NCBI GenBank assembly: GCA_013298125.1
Contig: JAAFJP010000021.1
Location: forward strand, 1-64,000
Source of the DNA: Cytophagales bacterium
GTDB lineage: Bacteria; Bacteroidota; Bacteroidia; Cytophagales; Spirosomataceae
Direction of reading: 5' to 3'
Length of the DNA stretch: 64,000 nt
Position numbers and translations under genes: made by a program. Of this stretch, positions 7,674 to 16,303 are shown piece by piece. Every line of letters begins with the position of its first letter. Within the stretch, counting starts at the first letter, position 1. The notes under the pieces are model-generated. The model searched no databases and was not told the DNA's origin. It saw nothing but the letters and a program-made list of their open reading frames with translations.

Positions 7674-8543
7674 TTATTTTTTCGCTTTATCAATCTCCAT
7701 TTTTGCCTCAGCCAAATCTTTTTGAAATTGAGGATTTTCTAATAAATAATTCACAAATTGTCTCGCAAAGATACGCCCCGATTCAGAATCTGAGGGATAA
7801 TGAACCCCGATAATTTCACGAGAATATGCCATGTCGTAGGCATTTTTCACAAATAAATTGGTTTGTTCTGGTACTAATTCTTGATAGATATATGCCGCCA
7901 CATAAGAAGCCGAAGAATGCCCCGACGGATAGGCTTGAAAATTAGTATTATTCAAATTTTTTATCCGAGAATCAAGCATATAGGGGCGTGTGCGGTTGTA
8001 TTGGAATTTCAAAGCCCAAAAATAATACGTACAATCTGACCAGATTTTAGTCATCAGTTTAGCAGTAATCGGCAGTTTCTCAGGACTAAAATAGGGCAAT
8101 TGACGACCTATATGAAAAAGATTTTTCTGAAAACGATTATAAGTAGAATCCGTGGGTTTCACGAATACATCATAATACACATTCGCAAATGCCAATGACT
8201 CTTTTACCTTCTCCTCCGAACGTGCCGTTGCTTGTAATTTCAACAAAAACTCAATTTCTGCCTTCGTTTGTGCGGAACTATTGGCAGGGAAATCTGGTAA
8301 CTTGAACTCACTCACAGGATGCAACAAATACGTGGGTTTCAGTATCAATTTCAAGGCATTCTTGGGCGAAAGTCCTTCCAAAGGAAATTGCTTTCTGTCG
8401 GTGGAATCGAGCATGGGTTTGCCACTCAGTTTGGCTAATTCCTTGTAATGTCCACTAATGGGCGTAAGGGGGCGAGTATTTTTTTGAGCAAAAATATTTA
8501 CTGAAATCATCAGTAAAAAGGCAATTTTTAAAATGTACTTCAT
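7674..8543 (-). CDS. Secreted PAP2 / class A acid phosphatase
   Basis: The protein has 289 residues from the ATG at 8543, with a signal peptide (MKYILKIAFLLMISVNIFAQ). The complete vanadate-haloperoxidase/PAP2 signature is present: K179-x6-R186-P187, P206-S-G-H209 and S241-R-x5-H248-x3-D252. The arrangement matches class A non-specific acid phosphatases, which release phosphate from organic monoesters in the periplasm. The SigZ-type sigma gene ends 29 bases upstream on the same strand. The sigma factor may therefore be co-transcribed with, or control, this enzyme. Confidence 0.88.
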   Translation of the reverse strand: MKYILKIAFLLMISVNIFAQKNTRPLTPISGHYKELAKLSGKPMLDSTDRKQFPLEGLSPKNALKLILKPTYLLHPVSEFKLPDFPANSSAQTKAEIEFLLKLQATARSEEKVKESLAFANVYYDVFVKPTDSTYNRFQKNLFHIGRQLPYFSPEKLPITAKLMTKIWSDCTYYFWALKFQYNRTRPYMLDSRIKNLNNTNFQAYPSGHSSASYVAAYIYQELVPEQTNLFVKNAYDMAYSREIIGVHYPSDSESGRIFARQFVNYLLENPQFQKDLAEAKMEIDKAKK

Positions 8544-8572
8544 GGTATTTTTTTGTTTTTGTAATAAGATTT

Positions 8573-9154
8573 TTACACACATACACAGCTTCCATCCTTA
8601 CTTTGTATTTCAATAATATTCCCGTATTGGTCAGTTTTCACGGGACAACAATCGATTAATTTTTGTTTTAATTGCTCACGTCCACGCTGTACTCGAGACT
8701 TTGCTCCTGATATAGAAATACCAAGACGATGGGCTAATTCTACTTGCGTAATTCCTTCAATATCAACCAATTGTAATGCTTCTTGATATTTTGGGTCAAG
8801 GTCTTTTTTGAATTCTTCTAACCAAAGCCCAACCATTTCATTTAGATTATTTTCTTTAAAATGAGATTCTTCTTCGGATTGCTGTTGATGAGATTCTTGA
8901 TTTTCTAATTGTTTTTTTTGAGAGCGAAAATAATTCAAAACCGTATTTCGGGCAATCTGAAAAACCCAACCAGCCACACGTTCTTCGTCTCGCAAAAGAT
9001 GCAAATTTTGATGAATTTTAATGAAAACTTCTTGCAAAATATCATCCGTAACGTCCGCATTATGGGTCTGATTTCGGATAAAATCTTTGACAGGATGGCT
9101 AAATTTTAGCCAAATTTCATTGAAAGTGATGGTATTTTCGAGGGTTTGAATCAT
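8573..9154 (-). CDS. ECF sigma factor of the SigZ type
   Basis: This 193-residue sigma-70 factor (start ATG 9154, MIQTLENTITFNEIW) shows region 2 (DDILQEVFIKIHQNL, VAGWVFQIARNTVLNYFR) and region 4 (YQEALQLVDIEGITQVELAHRLGIS, KSRVQRGREQLK). The C-terminal tail LIDCCPVKTDQYGNIIEI ending SCVCV carries CC and CxC cysteines. SigZ proteins characteristically end with such a cysteine tail, which may sense metal or redox state. The acid phosphatase gene follows after 29 bases. Longer in-frame starts at 9184 or 9214 are less likely because homologues begin near this methionine. Confidence 0.85.
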   Translation of the reverse strand: MIQTLENTITFNEIWLKFSHPVKDFIRNQTHNADVTDDILQEVFIKIHQNLHLLRDEERVAGWVFQIARNTVLNYFRSQKKQLENQESHQQQSEEESHFKENNLNEMVGLWLEEFKKDLDPKYQEALQLVDIEGITQVELAHRLGISISGAKSRVQRGREQLKQKLIDCCPVKTDQYGNIIEIQSKDGSCVCV

Positions 9155-9269
9155 GGTGGAATGCTCTTTTCTGAAAGACGGCATTACTTTGAAAAGGATG
9201 CAAAATATAAACAAAAAGGCATAAAGCTCTGATGCCTTATGCTCTTTTTGCTATTCTTAACTTCGTATT

Positions 9270-9428
9270 TTATGCTCTTTTTATATTTTTATAAAAAAGG
9301 CTGAGGTCTGTTTTTGATAACAATTCATTCATCTTTTTTAGTTTGTCTTGTACCGCCTCTTCTTCTGTTGGGTATCTGGTTACAGATTTAACAGATTTTT
9401 GTGGTAATATTTTCTCTAATGTCTTCAT
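9270..9428 (-). CDS. Small charged protein, 52 residues
   Basis: A complete short frame begins with ATG at 9428 and ends at TAA 9270. The product is lysine- and glutamate-rich, with a central helical stretch (PTEEEAVQDKLKKMNELLS) that could form an amphipathic helix. It has no signal peptide or known domain. It lies between a sigma factor gene and a repeat region. The coding composition looks credible, but there is no independent evidence of expression. Confidence 0.4.
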   Translation of the reverse strand: MKTLEKILPQKSVKSVTRYPTEEEAVQDKLKKMNELLSKTDLSLFYKNIKRA

Positions 9429-9481
9429 AAAATAATATTAAATTAGAAATTGGATTATTCGGCACTGAGCTATTAATCTAT

Positions 9482-9578
9482 AGACTTGTTGTGAATTGAT
9501 TATCAAATAGTTAGCATTAAAATTATCTTTTTGGAAATTTTAATGCTAACTATTTGATAATCAACAGACAACAAGTCT
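9482..9578. repeat. Long interrupted hairpin
   Basis: Inner perfect 27-bp arms (9498-9524 and 9536-9562) enclose an 11-base loop. Outer 11-bp arms (AGACTTGTTGT at 9482 and ACAACAAGTCT at 9568) extend the stem past 5-base bulges. No gene is present, and the element resembles a small non-autonomous palindromic repeat. Confidence 0.85.
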
Positions 9579-9600
9579 TATGTATAGTATATTTGTCATA

Positions 9601-9710
9601 AGTAATAGGCAGTAGGCAGTTTACTAAATTCAAATTTAACTATCTCATTATCAGTTACTTATTTTGATTTTTACTTACTGTTTACTGCAAACTAAATTTT
9701 ACTGCCTACT
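9601..9710. repeat. Quasi-tandem palindrome (GGCAGTAGGCAGT word)
   Basis: The left arm AATAGGCAGTAGGCAGTTTA (9604 onward) is answered by TACTTACTGTTTACTGCAAA and ACTGCCTACT up to 9710. The right end coincides with the truncation point of the ATPase pseudogene that follows. Confidence 0.7.
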
Positions 9711-9712
9711 TA

Positions 9713-10052
9713 AAAGAAATAAAACAGACTTTGGGGGTTAGTATGATACAAACATCAATCAATGCGTGGCAGAATGAAGATACCCAGATTGATTGATTTA
9801 TTGATTGACCGCCGAGACCAAGTGATTAATCTTTGCGAGATAAAATTTTCAATTAACCCTTTCACGATTGATAAAAAATATGCCGAAAATTTAGGTAATA
9901 AAGTCAGTTCTTTCAGAGAAGCCTCACAAACTCGAAAAGCCATTTATCTAACTATGATTACTACCTTTGGACTTACCAAAAATGATTATAGTTCCTCGAT
10001 GGTGCAGAATGAATTGACGATGGATTGTTTGTTTGTGAGATTGACTGTTTAA
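9713..10052 (+). pseudogene. C-terminal remnant of an ATPase-nuclease paralogue
   Basis: The reading starts at 9713 with KEIKQTLGVS, aligning with ESIKKALGIS and EAIKMALGIS in the two intact paralogues (13158 and 18141). It continues to QID and is then thrown out of frame by a 4-base GATT duplication near 9791-9798. After the shift the frame reads LLIDRRDQVINLCEIKF and runs to 10052. Only the last 110 or so codons survive, including the EIK of the nuclease-like domain. The 5' break abuts a quasi-tandem palindrome. Confidence 0.8.
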
Positions 10053-10106
10053 AAATATTTGTTGTTTGACCTCTTTTTACATTTACAAATAAAAATCTAA
10101 CTTTCA

Positions 10107-10304
10107 ATGAATCAATACCTTAGCTATCAAAAATTCGTTACAAACGATGATGCTCTATCATTTATTTACCTTCTGAAAAAACATGAAATTCGTTTTAAAA
10201 TTGAAGATACTACTCAAATTTTTGACCCTTCAATGGCAAATAATTCTCATGAATTGAAGGTAAATGTGATGGTATTTACAACTCAAAGTTCCACATTTTT
10301 ATAG
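10107..10304 (+). CDS. Short protein, probably a 3'-truncated gene (DUF2007-like)
   Basis: The 65-residue product opens like small Bacteroidota proteins that span two ferredoxin-like strands and a helix (YQKFVTNDDALSFIYLLKKHEI, then FDPSMANNSHELKV). After residue 52 the sequence becomes unlike the family (VFTTQSSTFL), which suggests a frameshift or truncation. It sits between two pieces of accessory DNA, downstream of the ATPase remnant. Function unknown. Confidence 0.45.
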   Translation: MNQYLSYQKFVTNDDALSFIYLLKKHEIRFKIEDTTQIFDPSMANNSHELKVNVMVFTTQSSTFL

Positions 10305-10391
10305 TACACTTAGTTATGACTTTATAACGCATTTTGAATCACTCGAAAAAAATATTAACTTTCTATCCTACTAAAAAATCAATGCATACTC

Positions 10392-10904
10392 ATGAAAAAA
10401 ATTATCACTTCTGCCATCACTTTTCTTGTAATCTCTTTTTATTGCAAAGCACAAAAAAATCTTAACGAAAACCCTTTATTTTTTAAGTTAGCAGAGCGAC
10501 ATATCCATTATCCGATAAATGCTATAAAGGTTAGTTTATACGGAAGAATATACACAAAATTTACTGTTAATAAAATTGGAAAAATTGAAAATATTGAAGT
10601 GTTTTTCCCTGTAATGAAGCCCGAATACGATAAATTGATTGGTTTTACAAAATCAATAAAATCTGGATTATCAAAAATTCCTCTTTTGGGGATAGGCTAC
10701 GATGGAGAATATATTGTTCCTATTGCATTTATATTTACAAATCACAGAGATTCTCCCGAAATTGCATATCCTAAAAACAGGCTACCAAATGATTTTGATA
10801 CCGAACATAGGAAATTTCTTCATGAATTGAAAATAACTGCAAAAAGTGATGATTATCCATCAATAATTTCAGCTCCACAGAGCATACAGATAGATGAACA
10901 ATAA
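10392..10904 (+). CDS. Secreted TonB C-terminal-like domain protein
   Basis: The 170-residue protein has a signal peptide (MKKIITSAITFLVISFYCKA). Residues 35-105 resemble a TonB C-terminal fold, HYPINAIKVSLYGRIYTKF followed by VNKIGKIENIEV. In Bacteroidota such free TonB_C modules are common as periplasmic proteins of unknown partner. The tail after residue 115 is polar and unassigned. A strong bidirectional terminator separates it from convergent ispH. Confidence 0.6.
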   Translation: MKKIITSAITFLVISFYCKAQKNLNENPLFFKLAERHIHYPINAIKVSLYGRIYTKFTVNKIGKIENIEVFFPVMKPEYDKLIGFTKSIKSGLSKIPLLGIGYDGEYIVPIAFIFTNHRDSPEIAYPKNRLPNDFDTEHRKFLHELKITAKSDDYPSIISAPQSIQIDEQ

Positions 10905-10938
10905 AAAAACCTTCAAAATTAATTTTTGAAGGTTTTTA
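10905..10938. terminator. Bidirectional terminator between the TonB_C-like gene and ispH
   Basis: AAAACCTTCAAAA pairs with TTTTTGAAGGTTTT, with an A-run on one side and a T-run on the other, placed between two convergent stop codons. Confidence 0.85.
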
Positions 10939-10951
10939 AAATATTTTTTTA

Positions 10952-12247
10952 CTATTTCTCAATTTCAACCGCATCTGGAAAAAACGAATGTAATCTCAAT
11001 AAAATCGACTCAACGACTGCATCTGGACAGGAAGCCCCGCAGGTGAGCATGATGGTTACTTGTTCTTTATTTGGAATAAAATCCTTGGTAGTTTTCTCTT
11101 CCTTATTGTGTAAATCCCAATGACTGATGAGATTATCGGTCAAGATTTTATCTGCCGAGGAAATATAATACGTTGGTAATTTTTGCTCACAAAGTTCAAC
11201 TAAATGTGAGGTATTGGAGGAGTTATAACCACCCGCTACAATCGCCAAATCTGCCTCTTCTTTCAATAAACCATACGTTGCCGCCTGATTATCGTTTGTA
11301 GCATAGCAAAGAGTATCACGAGTATCAGCAAAATAGGCAGTTACATCTGAGCCTTCAATGCCATATTTTTTCACAATTACTTGTTTTAAATAATCGGCAA
11401 TTCCCTGAGTATCAGAGGCTAACATGGTAGTTTGATTTACCACGCCAATTCTTTGTAAATCTTTTTTTACATCAAATCCTTCCGAAAATTGTCCTTCAAA
11501 TTCTTCGTAAAATTGTTCAGAAGGTTTTTCACCTGTTATGTATTTGGCTAACTCGATGGTTTGAGTCATGTTTTTCACTACAATCGTAGGAGCATTTTCT
11601 TTTGAGTGTGAGAACGTTGCTCGTGTCTCCTCATGTGTAGGTTTTCCGTGAACGACAATTGTATAATCCTTTTGCCCAATGGCGGATGCACGATTCCAGA
11701 CTTTTTCTACAAACGGACAAGTCGTATCGTATTGATAAGCATTGATTCCGATTTCGGCAAGGCGATTTTGAATTTCTACCGTAGTGCCAAAAGCGGGAAC
11801 AATCACAACATCGTCAGGAGTCAATGTTTCCCACGCAATTAACTGATTTCCAGCCGTATCCATGATAAATTTCACTCCACGGCTCAACAAATCTTCGTTC
11901 ACATCAGGGTTATGAATCATCTCTGACAATAAGAAAATTCGCTTGCCTTGATTCTCTTCGATAGTTTTGTAGGCAATTTCTACGGCATTTTCTACACCAT
12001 AACAAAAACCAAAATGTCTGGAAATCAGAAACTTAACCGTTCCATAGTCCAGAACCGTTGGCGTGAAGTCTTTTTTGAGCTTGTCTTGTACTCGACGGGA
12101 TTCCTTGATACCGCCAATGATACTACTTTTATATAGGTCGGGTATGTGAAATGACTTCATTTTCTTCATTTTTTTTCGAGTTTCGTCCAATGAAGGAGCA
12201 TCAACTCGAAACCGTTTAATATCAGAAGAACTACTAAATACTTCCAT
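10952..12247 (-). CDS. ispH: 4-hydroxy-3-methylbut-2-enyl diphosphate reductase
   Basis: IspH performs the last step of the MEP isoprenoid pathway, turning HMBPP into IPP and DMAPP with a [4Fe-4S] cluster. The three cluster cysteines are visible: C82 in RHFGFCYGVENA, C177 in DTTCPFV and one in LTCGASCPD near residue 400. The protein has 431 residues, longer than the roughly 310 of the E. coli enzyme. It has an N-terminal extension of about 70 residues and an internal insert (about 240-265), a form also seen in cyanobacteria and plants. The ATG at 12247 (MEVFSSSSD) is preferred over the TTG four codons upstream. IPP feeds the carotenoid and quinone pathways. Confidence 0.95.
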   Translation of the reverse strand: MEVFSSSSDIKRFRVDAPSLDETRKKMKKMKSFHIPDLYKSSIIGGIKESRRVQDKLKKDFTPTVLDYGTVKFLISRHFGFCYGVENAVEIAYKTIEENQGKRIFLLSEMIHNPDVNEDLLSRGVKFIMDTAGNQLIAWETLTPDDVVIVPAFGTTVEIQNRLAEIGINAYQYDTTCPFVEKVWNRASAIGQKDYTIVVHGKPTHEETRATFSHSKENAPTIVVKNMTQTIELAKYITGEKPSEQFYEEFEGQFSEGFDVKKDLQRIGVVNQTTMLASDTQGIADYLKQVIVKKYGIEGSDVTAYFADTRDTLCYATNDNQAATYGLLKEEADLAIVAGGYNSSNTSHLVELCEQKLPTYYISSADKILTDNLISHWDLHNKEEKTTKDFIPNKEQVTIMLTCGASCPDAVVESILLRLHSFFPDAVEIEK

Positions 12248-12380
12248 ATCTTTAAACAACTTTTTTGATTAACAGTTTTGAAATAAAGGTGAAAAACGTT
12301 TTTATATAACTTTTTCCATAAAAAATTTCACAAAAACATTTGATTATCAATATTTTAAATTTTCAGACATCAAATTTAAT

Positions 12381-12548
12381 AATGAGCGATGAGTTATGAG
12401 CTATGAGTGAGAAGATTTTTATTTAAAAATCATTGCTCGCAGTACATTTTGACATAATAGATATAGTATGATTCTTTTTTATTTTCAGGCGTTTCGTTAC
12501 CCGATTACTAATTTTCAAATTTACACATTTTCAAATTCTCAAATTATC
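12381..12548. repeat. Two quasi-tandem repeat patches in a gene-free spacer
   Basis: Between ispH and the flavin reductase there are two patches. One is GATGAGTTATGAGCTATGAG-type 8-9 bp repeats at 12383-12411. The other is TTTTCAAA-type repeats at 12506-12546. They resemble single arms of the quasi-tandem palindromes found elsewhere. No gene is seen. Confidence 0.5.
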
Positions 12549-12550
12549 CC

Positions 12551-13033
12551 ATGCCCCGCAAAGCTGTTCTCAAATACAAAAATTACGATGTACATTCCAT
12601 CACTACTGTTTCGCCTTTGGGCAAAGTCAATGCCAACATTGCTACGTGGGTAATGCAAAGTGCCATGCAAGGCAAATTCTTGACGGTGGCTTTATACAAA
12701 ACCGATTATACGATTCAGTTAGTTCGTGAAAGTATGATACTGAATGTCAATCTGTTAGCCCAAGACCAAGCCAAAAAATTAATTCCAAAATTAGGTAGAA
12801 AAAGCGGTTTGATTTCCAATAAATTTGTCAATCTCCCCTTTGGAATGGACGATAGAGGTTGTCCGTTTTTAACAGAAGCCATCGGGTACGTACAATGCAA
12901 ATGCGTAGGAAGCATAGACTCTGGCGACCATGAATTGTTTGTTTGTGAGGTTTTGAAACAAGTAACGCTGAATCCAGAGAAGGAGGTTTTGACGAATAAT
13001 TATTTGCGGGAGAGTGGGTTGGTGAGAGGGTGA
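12551..13033 (+). CDS. Flavin reductase family protein (FMN-binding split barrel)
   Basis: The 160-residue protein resembles the flavin reductase/flavoredoxin family. TTVSPLGKVNANIATWVMQSA matches the FMN-binding strand-loop, and ECKxVGSIDSGDHELFVCEV (here QCKCVGSIDSGDHELFVCEV) matches the conserved GDH region. Such proteins bind FMN and either reduce free flavin with NAD(P)H or act in electron transfer. No monooxygenase partner is adjacent. The next gene is an ATPase with its own promoter, so this is probably a single-gene unit. Confidence 0.8.
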   Translation: MPRKAVLKYKNYDVHSITTVSPLGKVNANIATWVMQSAMQGKFLTVALYKTDYTIQLVRESMILNVNLLAQDQAKKLIPKLGRKSGLISNKFVNLPFGMDDRGCPFLTEAIGYVQCKCVGSIDSGDHELFVCEVLKQVTLNPEKEVLTNNYLRESGLVRG

Positions 13034-13038
13034 TTGAA

Positions 13039-13144
13039 TTTATTTATTGCTAAATGTATTTGTTTTTACATATATTTAGCAAAGTATATAGTTTTATTTA
13101 TTGCTAAATGTATGTATATTTGTACAGATTTAGCAATAAATAAA
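13039..13144. promoter_or_regulatory. Iterated operator and hairpin in the promoter of ATPase paralogue 1
   Basis: A 21-bp direct repeat starting TTTATTTATTGCTAAATG occurs at 13039-13059 and 13093-13113. An inverted partial copy, ATTTAGCAA, lies between them near 13074. A perfect 17-bp inverted copy of the second repeat occupies 13128-13144. The promoter element TATATTTG (13115-13122) sits in the loop between the last two arms. This looks like an operator for self-regulation, or an attenuating hairpin. Confidence 0.6.
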
Positions 13145-13157
13145 TTTTATTCTGATA

Positions 13158-14585
13158 ATGAACGAACTAATTGGAAGAGAAGAAGAAATAAAGATTTTAC
13201 AGAAAACCCTTCAATCAAAAGAAGCGGAATTGGTGGCAATAACTGGACGAAGGCGTATCGGGAAAACGTTTTTAACGAATAGTGTTTTCCAAGAAAATAT
13301 GGTTTTTGAAGTAATTGGGACACAAAATGCTCCTAACGAAGAACAATTACAAAACTTCATTAATCAATTATCTCAATATCATAATTCAGCATTACCTCTC
13401 AAAAAACCAGATAATTGGACGGAGGCTTTTTCTATGCTCCGTACTTATTTACAAAGCATTCCATTAAAACAAAAAAAAGTCCTTTTCTTTGATGAATTGC
13501 CTTGGTTGGCGGGTCAGAAATCAGGGTTTTTGAGTGCCTTTGGTTATTTTTGGAATAGTTGGGCTTCTAAACAAAACCTTGTCATTGTAATTTGTGGTTC
13601 GGCGGCTTCATGGATGATTCAGAAGGTTGTGAATGACAAAGGCGGACTGCATAATAGAATTACGCAACATCTTCATTTAGAACCATTTACATTAGCTGAA
13701 ACCAAGCAATTTTTAGAATCGAAAGAAGTATTTTATGATTATTATCAAATAGTACAACTCTACATGGCTATTGGTGGAATTCCACATTATTTGAAGGCAA
13801 TAGATGGCTCAAAAAGTGCCATTCAAAATATTAACACGCTTTGTTTTACTAAAAATGGCTTGCTTTATGACGAATTTGACAGGCTATATGCGTCCCTTTT
13901 CACCCATGCAGATATGCACGTGGATATTGTTAGGATTTTAGTACAAAAAAAACAAGGAATGACTCGTAATGAAATTGCTACTTTGAGTAAAACTAAGAAT
14001 GGAGGTGGACTTAGCAATGTGTTGAATGAACTGATTTTGTCTGGATTTATTACTGAAATTTATCCTTTTGGCAAGAAGAAAAAAGATAAACTATTCCGCT
14101 TGACGGATGAATATTCCTTGTTTTATCTTCAATTTATGGAAGCCAATAGACCGCAAGGCAAGGGTATTTGGCAACATCTGAGTCAGACAGCCACTTTTAT
14201 GGCTTGGTCGGGTTATGCTTTTGAAAGTATTTGTTTAAAACATATTGAATCTATCAAAAAAGCATTGGGGATTTCTGGGATTTATTCGACTGCCTCATCT
14301 TTTTACCAAAAAGGAAATGCAGAACAAGAAGGCGTGCAGATTGATTTACTATTAGACCGCAGCGACCATTCTATCAATCTTTTTGAAATAAAATTTTACA
14401 ACAAACCCTATACGCTTACGAAAGAATATGCTGAAAATTTAAGACAAAAGCTATGGAAATTTCAAGCCATTACCAAAACCAATAAACATATTAATTGGGT
14501 CATAATCAGTAGTTTTGGATTAGTGAAAAATCAATATAGTTTGGGATTAATTACTAATGATTTTCGTTTGGAAGATTTGTTTTAG
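13158..14585 (+). CDS. AAA-type ATPase with C-terminal nuclease-like domain, paralogue 1
   Basis: This 475-residue protein belongs to the archaeal-ATPase/DUF234-like family expanded in Bacteroidota. Walker A is GRRRIGKT at 30-37, Walker B is VLFFDE ending at D112-E113, and sensor 1 is ICGSAASWM near 145-153. A winged-helix stretch follows (TRNEIATLSKTKNGGGLSNVL). The C-terminal domain carries a PD-(D/E)XK-like core with D396, E410 and K412 (LFEIKFY). The biological role of the family is unknown, with DNA-linked or defence functions suggested by its architecture. A second copy lies at 18141 and a remnant at 9713. The promoter region is full of ordered repeats. Confidence 0.85.
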   Translation: MNELIGREEEIKILQKTLQSKEAELVAITGRRRIGKTFLTNSVFQENMVFEVIGTQNAPNEEQLQNFINQLSQYHNSALPLKKPDNWTEAFSMLRTYLQSIPLKQKKVLFFDELPWLAGQKSGFLSAFGYFWNSWASKQNLVIVICGSAASWMIQKVVNDKGGLHNRITQHLHLEPFTLAETKQFLESKEVFYDYYQIVQLYMAIGGIPHYLKAIDGSKSAIQNINTLCFTKNGLLYDEFDRLYASLFTHADMHVDIVRILVQKKQGMTRNEIATLSKTKNGGGLSNVLNELILSGFITEIYPFGKKKKDKLFRLTDEYSLFYLQFMEANRPQGKGIWQHLSQTATFMAWSGYAFESICLKHIESIKKALGISGIYSTASSFYQKGNAEQEGVQIDLLLDRSDHSINLFEIKFYNKPYTLTKEYAENLRQKLWKFQAITKTNKHINWVIISSFGLVKNQYSLGLITNDFRLEDLF

Positions 14586-14760
14586 AAACTTATAAATAAA
14601 TTGCTACCTAATTAAATCGCTTTTTTTATAAAAATAATCATATTTAAACCCTCAAAATTGAACTTTTGTAAGAAAACCTACATTTTCCCCTTAAAGTCCA
14701 AGAACGAATTTGTATTTTTACGTCATTATCTAAAAACATGATAAAACTGTAACCAAGCAT

Positions 14761-16236
14761 ATGTCCTTTCAAAGAAAAGCCAAAATTGTAGCCACCGTCG
14801 GTCCAGCCTCCGAATCCAAGGAAATGTTAATCAATTTCGCCAAAGCGGGCGTTAATGTTTTCCGTTTGAATTTCTCGCACGGCACACACGAAGACCACTT
14901 ACAAAGATTAAAAACAATCAGAGAAATATCTGAGGAATTAGACACAAATCTTTCAGTTCTTCAAGACCTTCAAGGACCAAAAATCAGAACGCAATTGGTT
15001 GAAAATAACGGAGTTGAAATCAAAGCGGGCAATAAATTGACCTTCGTAATGGACGAAACACTCCTCGGAAATTCTGAGCGTGTAGGTACAACCTATACCT
15101 CTATGTACTTGGATGTGAACGTGGGCGAACAAATTTTGATGGATGACGGTAATTTAGAAGTTAAGGTTTTAGAAATTGATAAAGTAAAGAAAGAAGTTAT
15201 CACAGAAGTTATCTACGGAGGTATTTTGAAGTCTAAAAAAGGTATCAATTTGCCTGGAACGAAGGTTTCGTTGCCTTGTTTAACGGAGAAAGACCTTAAA
15301 GATTTATACTTCGGTTTGGATAATGGTGTTGATTGGATTGCCCTTTCGTTTGTACGTACTGCCGCTGATATTCACGACATTAAGGACAGAATCAAGGCTT
15401 ACGGAAAGAATAATACGAAGGTAATTGCTAAGATTGAAACCCCTTTTGCCATTGATAATTTAGACGAAATCATCGCTGCAACGGATGCAATTATGGTAGC
15501 TCGTGGAGATTTGGGCGTTGAGATAGATGGGGCAAGAGTACCACATTTACAAAAATTAATGGTTGAGAAATGTACGATGGCGGGCAAACCCGTAATTGTA
15601 GCAACTCAAATGTTGGAGTCGATGATTACGAACCCTGTCCCTACCCGTGCGGAAACTTCTGACGTAGCCAATGCCGTATTGCAAGGGGCATCTGCAACCA
15701 TGTTGAGCGGCGAATCAGCTTCGGGTTCATATCCTTTGAAAGCTGTTCAAACGATGGCACATATTCAGGAAGTCGTTGAACAACAACAAAACGAAATCAA
15801 GATTATAAAAGGCGATGAGGCTTCGATTTACTTCAAAAATCACTCATTAAACCACGGTGATTCTAAGTTGGCATTAAACGATAGAATGATTGCGGGAGCG
15901 TGTCGTTTGGCTCGTGATACAGAAGCAAAAGCAATTTTGTGTATTACCAACAGCGGTTACACAGCCTTCCGTTTGTCAGCACACCGTCCGAAGGCGAGTT
16001 TGTATATTTTTACCTCAAACAAAGCCGTACAACACGAAATGGGCTTATTGTGGGGAGCAAAAGTGTTTTATTATGAATCAAAGGGTAAGGATGTTGAAGC
16101 AACTGTAAAAGGCATGACTGACTTCTTGAAAGCCAAAGGTTTATTGGCAGTTGGAGATACGTTCGTAACGACTTTGAGTGTACCGAATGATAAGAATTTG
16201 AAAACGAATACGGTTCAGTTGGGAGTGGTTGAGTAG
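14761..16236 (+). CDS. pyk: Pyruvate kinase
   Basis: The 491-residue enzyme transfers phosphate from phosphoenolpyruvate to ADP in the last step of glycolysis. The start (RKAKIVATVGPAS), the NFSHG substrate loop near residue 38-42 and the signature IAKIETPFAIDNLDEI are all present. So are MVARGDLGVE and the MLESM helix. Length and domain order (A, B, A, C) are normal. It appears to be a single-gene unit, ended by a strong terminator shared with the convergent carboxylesterase gene. Confidence 0.97.
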   Translation: MSFQRKAKIVATVGPASESKEMLINFAKAGVNVFRLNFSHGTHEDHLQRLKTIREISEELDTNLSVLQDLQGPKIRTQLVENNGVEIKAGNKLTFVMDETLLGNSERVGTTYTSMYLDVNVGEQILMDDGNLEVKVLEIDKVKKEVITEVIYGGILKSKKGINLPGTKVSLPCLTEKDLKDLYFGLDNGVDWIALSFVRTAADIHDIKDRIKAYGKNNTKVIAKIETPFAIDNLDEIIAATDAIMVARGDLGVEIDGARVPHLQKLMVEKCTMAGKPVIVATQMLESMITNPVPTRAETSDVANAVLQGASATMLSGESASGSYPLKAVQTMAHIQEVVEQQQNEIKIIKGDEASIYFKNHSLNHGDSKLALNDRMIAGACRLARDTEAKAILCITNSGYTAFRLSAHRPKASLYIFTSNKAVQHEMGLLWGAKVFYYESKGKDVEATVKGMTDFLKAKGLLAVGDTFVTTLSVPNDKNLKTNTVQLGVVE

Positions 16237-16244
16237 AGACTTGA

Positions 16245-16294
16245 TATATAGAAAAAGCCCTGTGAAATCAATTTTACAGGGCTTTTTCTATATA
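16245..16294. terminator. Bidirectional terminator between pyk and the carboxylesterase
   Basis: TATATAGAAAAAGCCCTGT at 16245-16263 pairs with ACAGGGCTTTTTCTATATA at 16276-16294 around a 12-base loop. It lies between convergent stop codons. Confidence 0.92.
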
Positions 16295-16303
16295 TTGGAT
16301 ATA

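Noticed and set aside
12468-12653. Open frame of 61 codons ahead of the flavin reductase
   Set aside because: It overlaps the true gene in another frame and covers a TTTTCAAA-type repeat patch.
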